Assembly (NCBI GenBank): GCA_029378245.1
Contig: JARKIF010000230.1
Location: 1-46,628 of the forward strand
DNA: 46,628 bases
Source of the DNA: Roridomyces roridus
Taxonomy: Eukaryota > Basidiomycota > Agaricomycetes > Agaricales > Mycenaceae
Direction: 5' to 3'
Position 1 is the first letter of the stretch; each line of letters starts with the position of its first letter. The position numbers and the translations under genes are program-made. Below are positions 43,501 through 46,628 of the stretch, piece by piece. The notes under the pieces are model-generated. The model made no database searches. It was not told where the DNA came from and saw only the letters and a program-made list of their open reading frames with translations.

Positions 43501-46014
43501 CCTGTGACAGAGGCATCTGGGGTCCTCACCTTATCGTTCGTGAAATGATCACGTGTGTGGTCACGTTGATGCTGAATGCCTTTCAGATTGTCCCGACGAG
43601 CGTCCTTCTGAATTGGGAAATGGAATTCAAGAAGTTCTTGCCCGGATTCCGGATCCTCAGCTACCACGGGACCGCTAAACGACGCAAAGAACTTCGTGTG
43701 GGGTGGAATGAGAAGCATCATTTCAACGTCTGTATCACGTCATATACGCTGGCGAGCAAGGACGCTGTTGTCTTCAAACGCAAGGCGTGGTATTACATGA
43801 TCCTCGACGAGGCGCATATGATCAAGAATTTCAAGTCGCAGCGATGGAGCACGCTACTGTCGTTCCGCTCGTTTCGCCGGCTTTTGCTCACTGGGACGCC
43901 GCTGCAAAACAACCTCACAGAGCTATGGGCCCTCCTTCAATTCTCATGTCGGGGCAAGACTTTGCGAATTTGAAAGAATTCGGGCAGTGGTTCTCCAGTA
44001 AGATATTCTTCTTCATGATCCCTTTCAATATTTACTCAGTGCTCTACTAGCACCCCTGGAGAAGGCAATCGAGGCAGGAAATGCTTTGGACGAGGACACG
44101 ATGCAGCGGGTTACGCGGCTGCATCAGGTTCTGCGTCCACATCTTTTGCGACGGCTCAAGCGGGACGTCGAGAAGGAGCTGCCGAGCAAATACGAGCATT
44201 TGGTCCTTTGTCCACTTTCAAAGCGACAAACGGTTCTTGTACGATGAATTCATGTCTCGAGCGCAGACCGGGAAGCTCTCGATCCGGGGTCTACCAGAAG
44301 ATTGCAAACATCCTCATGCAATTGCGCAAAGTCTGCAATCATCCCGATTTGTTGAAGTGCGTCCGATCGTCACGTCCTTCGCCATGGAGCGCTCTGCCCT
44401 AGCGGATTTCGAGATCAAGGATTTTACTTGTTCGACGACGCTTGTGCCAGGACATGAAGAAACAGTCAACCTGGACCTGCTTGGTCTCCGATTCATTGAC
44501 CGGCAAGGATCGTCTCTCATTGCTGCCCCAGGAGACTCGTCGTCTGGATGGGACGATCGGCTTCCTTTGATATCCGAAATTCCAGGCCCACCTCCACCAA
44601 GGACCGCGCACGATTGCGTGCTTTCGCGCATACCATGCGTACGAAAAGCGCGCGGCGAGCATCTCGCGTTGGGCTCACATTGGATATTTGAATCGGCTAC
44701 TGCTGTAATAGTTTCCCCGTCTACAGCTCCGAGACTCTCGCCATCGTGCAGGAATGTCACCAACCGCTACTTCCTCTTTCTGCAGTCGATACGCACTACT
44801 TTGACGCTGTGTATCTCGTCAACTCTGCCATCAAGTCGTACGCGACACGGGCGGATGATATGGCGGGTGTAGTGGATTGCTTTGCCTTTGTTACACCCAC
44901 TGTCGTTACCCGAGATATGCCCCAGATGACACTCGGGAACACCCGGCGATAGACGACCCCGCTCGACTTTGACAGTACTCCACCAGGCTAGTGTCAAACT
45001 CCAGATTGCGTTTCCCGCACCCTCCCTGCTGCAGTACGACTGCGGGAAGCTCCAGCAATTAACCAGCCTTCTGCGTGAAAAGAAAGCGGGCGGGCACCGT
45101 GTGCTCATATTCACGCAGATGACCAAGATTCTCGATATCCTCGAGATATTCCTCAATTTCCACGGGTATCTTTATCTGCGACTTGACGGTGCGACTCGGG
45201 TCGAGGATCGACAGTATATCACTGAACGATTCAATGCGGACAATCGTGTGTTTTGCTTCATTGCGTCTTCGAGGTCGGGCGGTGTTGGTATCAAGTGAGG
45301 ATGCGCCTTGTTTTTCATCTGTGTTTTGTCTCATACGTTATCTAGTTTGACTGGTGCGGACACGGTGGTATTCTACGACAGCGACTTTAACCCACAAATG
45401 GACCGTCAATGTGAAGACCGGTACGTATTTGATCTCAATGCAGGGTTTACCAATCAAACCAAACAATTCACAGAGCGCACCGTATCGGGCAAATCCGTGA
45501 CGTGCACATTTATCGGTTCGTGTCCCAACACACGGTCGAAGAAGCCATGTTGCGTAAAGCCAACCAGAAACGCCATTTGGACGATCTCGTGATCCAGCGT
45601 GGCGAATTTGACTGGCGGACGCTGTTTGCGGAGGACGAAGGCGACGGCGACGGTGACGCTATGGCGATGGCCAAAGCGTTAGGGGAGTTTGACGATACGG
45701 AGGACGCGCGCGCGGCAGCTGTTGCAGCGCGTGAGGCGGTGCAGATCGAGGGTCAGGATCGTGCGGATTTTTTGGATGCCGAGGCGGAGGTGCCGCCAGG
45801 GCAGATTCAAGTTCAGGAGCTGGAAGAGCCCGAACCGGAGCCGGAGCCAGAGGAGGGCGGGAGTGCTGCGGACTACATGATCGCGTTCGTGCAACGCGAT
45901 CCTGATTTTTTCGTGAGTGGAAGTTGTAGTTTTCTTTTTGTTGCGAATCTGTTGCTATCTTTTTGTGATTGTACGTATTGTATCTAGAACACGCTGCTTG
46001 TATCTTGTCATTAA
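40588..46014 (+). CDS. SWR1: SWR1 chromatin-remodelling ATPase, catalytic half disrupted
   Basis: Swr1 exchanges H2A for H2A.Z. Start MVANGLRRSGRG; early exons 40588-40785, 40839-40895, 40948-42387. The N-terminal half is intact: Pro/Lys-rich linker, HSA domain (RKPRSAFLAGQVASKIQGHW, KNVMNLVIAEWKKAVF) joined to HIRELERLKLEAEELK, then long acidic Z-domain-like stretches. The Snf2 core shows LADEMGLG/KTIQTISLLAHL (Walker A), VPTSVLLNWEMEFKKF, ILDEAHMIKNFKSQRW (DEAH), LLTGTPLQNNLTELWALLQF, LMQLRKVCNHPDL, VLIFTQMTKILDILE, LDGATRVEDRQYITERF and HRIGQIRDVHIYRFVSQHTV. Between about 43170 and 44990 the frame must change about 14 times, mostly one base at short homopolymers, and a TAG stands at 44950-44952. 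The end near 46014 is approximate. Confidence 0.85.
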
Positions 46015-46154
46015 TGGGCGCCGAGTATGCAGCTGGGTATGTGATGTTGGATGTGCCATAAAGAGGTGGGGGCATATCGTATTGATATCAAGAAAAATTT
46101 CTCGTCGTCGGTGGACAGATCGCTTCCCGGAAAGGAACAGCGTCAAAAGAAGAT

Positions 46155-46227
46155 GCATGGCTCCCTGGATGCGCACATCATCGCGTTCTACACGCGATGA
46201 TGTGTGCATCGAGCATCCGAGCCATGC
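46155..46227. repeat. Near-perfect palindrome with 7-nt loop
   Basis: GATGCGCACATCATCGCG (46168-46185) pairs with CGCGATGATGTGTGCATC (46193-46210) with one mismatch around the loop TTCTACA. The outer words GCATGGCTC (46155-46163) and GAGCCATGC (46219-46227) also pair. It lies between the end of SWR1 and the fragmentary minus-strand gene. A strong hairpin in either transcript is expected. Confidence 0.8.
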
Positions 46228-46348
46228 TGTGTTTTCTCGATCGTTCTTCGGTCTGCGGCTCCCAGAACTCCTAAGAACCCGAGGGGAAGTTGGATACTGT
46301 TCCGTGGGTGAATATCATCGCAGTATGAACGAAAGGCTAAAAGCTTAC

Positions 46349-46628
46349 CCATGCCACGATTAAGCAACTGCAGCAAGTCGTCCAGAGTTTTATCCAGATT
46401 CAGACTGCTAAATCGTGCATCAAACTCGGCGCGAGTCGTCGGTACGGGGCCGTACTTTCCGTACTTTTCGTTGTCGACGGGCTGTCGAGCGTGCCGTCCT
46501 CGATCCTCTGTTTGACGTGGAGGAGATAGTTTTTGCCGAATTCAGCGGAAAGAGGTGGTGGTGCAGGTGCAGGTGAGGTGCGTTCGGGTTCGGGGGGAGG
46601 GTCCTTTGAGAGGGCAAGGTCCAAGGAA
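46349..46628 (-). CDS. Unidentified gene, partial exon at window edge
   Basis: I do not recognise this gene. From the window edge the minus strand codes a proline-rich KDPPPEPER and APAPPP segment, then AEFGKNYLLHVKQRIEDGTLDS. A second frame continues with DNEKYGKYGPVPTTRAEFDA and SLNLDKTLDDLLQLLNRGMG up to a GTAAGC donor at 46348-46343. Joining the two frames needs one extra base near 46482-46487, a short C-run, so a missing C is likely. Downstream exons in 46015-46342 could not be resolved. The start and upstream part lie outside the window. Confidence 0.5.

Noticed and set aside
1..46628. CRISPR arrays, phage or plasmid features
   Set aside because: The window is intron-rich fungal DNA, and no array of regularly spaced direct repeats was seen.

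Overview
The window reads as nuclear DNA of a filamentous basidiomycete, most likely an Agaricomycete. Most genes are cut by many 44-60 nt introns with GT..AG ends. The families seen are typical of mushroom genomes: F-box proteins, arrestin-like proteins ending in a W-A-G-E-x-H-D-W tail, SET-domain paralogues, and single-pass membrane proteins with repeated 'SNxPI' ectodomains. No prokaryotic, organellar or viral gene organisation was seen. Exon coordinates were worked out by hand from splice signals, reading phase and family resemblance. Exon sums divisible by three support ELP6, HAUS3-like, the Gfd2-like gene, SET gene 1, both arrestins, the lectin, the P450 and transportin.

Layout. 1-5.6 kb: a truncated F-box gene, a SNxPI-type membrane protein, a truncated N-terminal relic of a paralogue, and a Gfd2/YDR514C-like gene, all on the minus strand. 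5.7-11.1 kb: housekeeping genes KRI1 (+, ribosome biogenesis), ELP6 (-, Elongator) and a HAUS3-like augmin subunit (-). KRI1 and ELP6 converge with 18 bp between stop codons. 11.1-13.4 kb: gene-poor, with a possible small spliced minus-strand gene. 13.4-17.3 kb: three SET-domain paralogues. 17.4-21.5 kb: an F-box gene divergent from a damaged FAD monooxygenase. 21.5-24.7 kb: gene-poor, with a 195-bp foldback element. 24.7-31.1 kb: a tandem segmental duplication carrying two arrestin-like genes. The first copy has a 1.32-kb inverted-repeat element inside its last intron. 31.9-36.5 kb: an ER-Golgi L-type lectin and a cytochrome P450. 36.9-46.0 kb: transportin (KAP104, -) and SWR1 (+) diverge from a 0.7-kb shared region. 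46.3 kb to the end: a fragment of an unidentified minus-strand gene.

How the genes relate. There is no operon and no convincing metabolite cluster: P450 and monooxygenase lie 13 kb apart around arrestins and no core synthase is present. Several products act in nuclear or translational housekeeping (KRI1, ELP6, KAP104, SWR1, HAUS3), while the SET, F-box, SNxPI and arrestin families are lineage-expanded.

A recurring theme is single-base frame disruption at short homopolymers, in KRI1, the monooxygenase, the last partial gene and very densely in the SWR1 ATPase region (about 43.17-44.99 kb). This looks more like assembly error than shared gene decay, but reads are needed to decide. I did not find a clearly new molecular system. 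The strongest novelty candidates are the intronic inverted-repeat element, the foldback element, and the conserved GC-AG intron in the duplicated arrestin genes.
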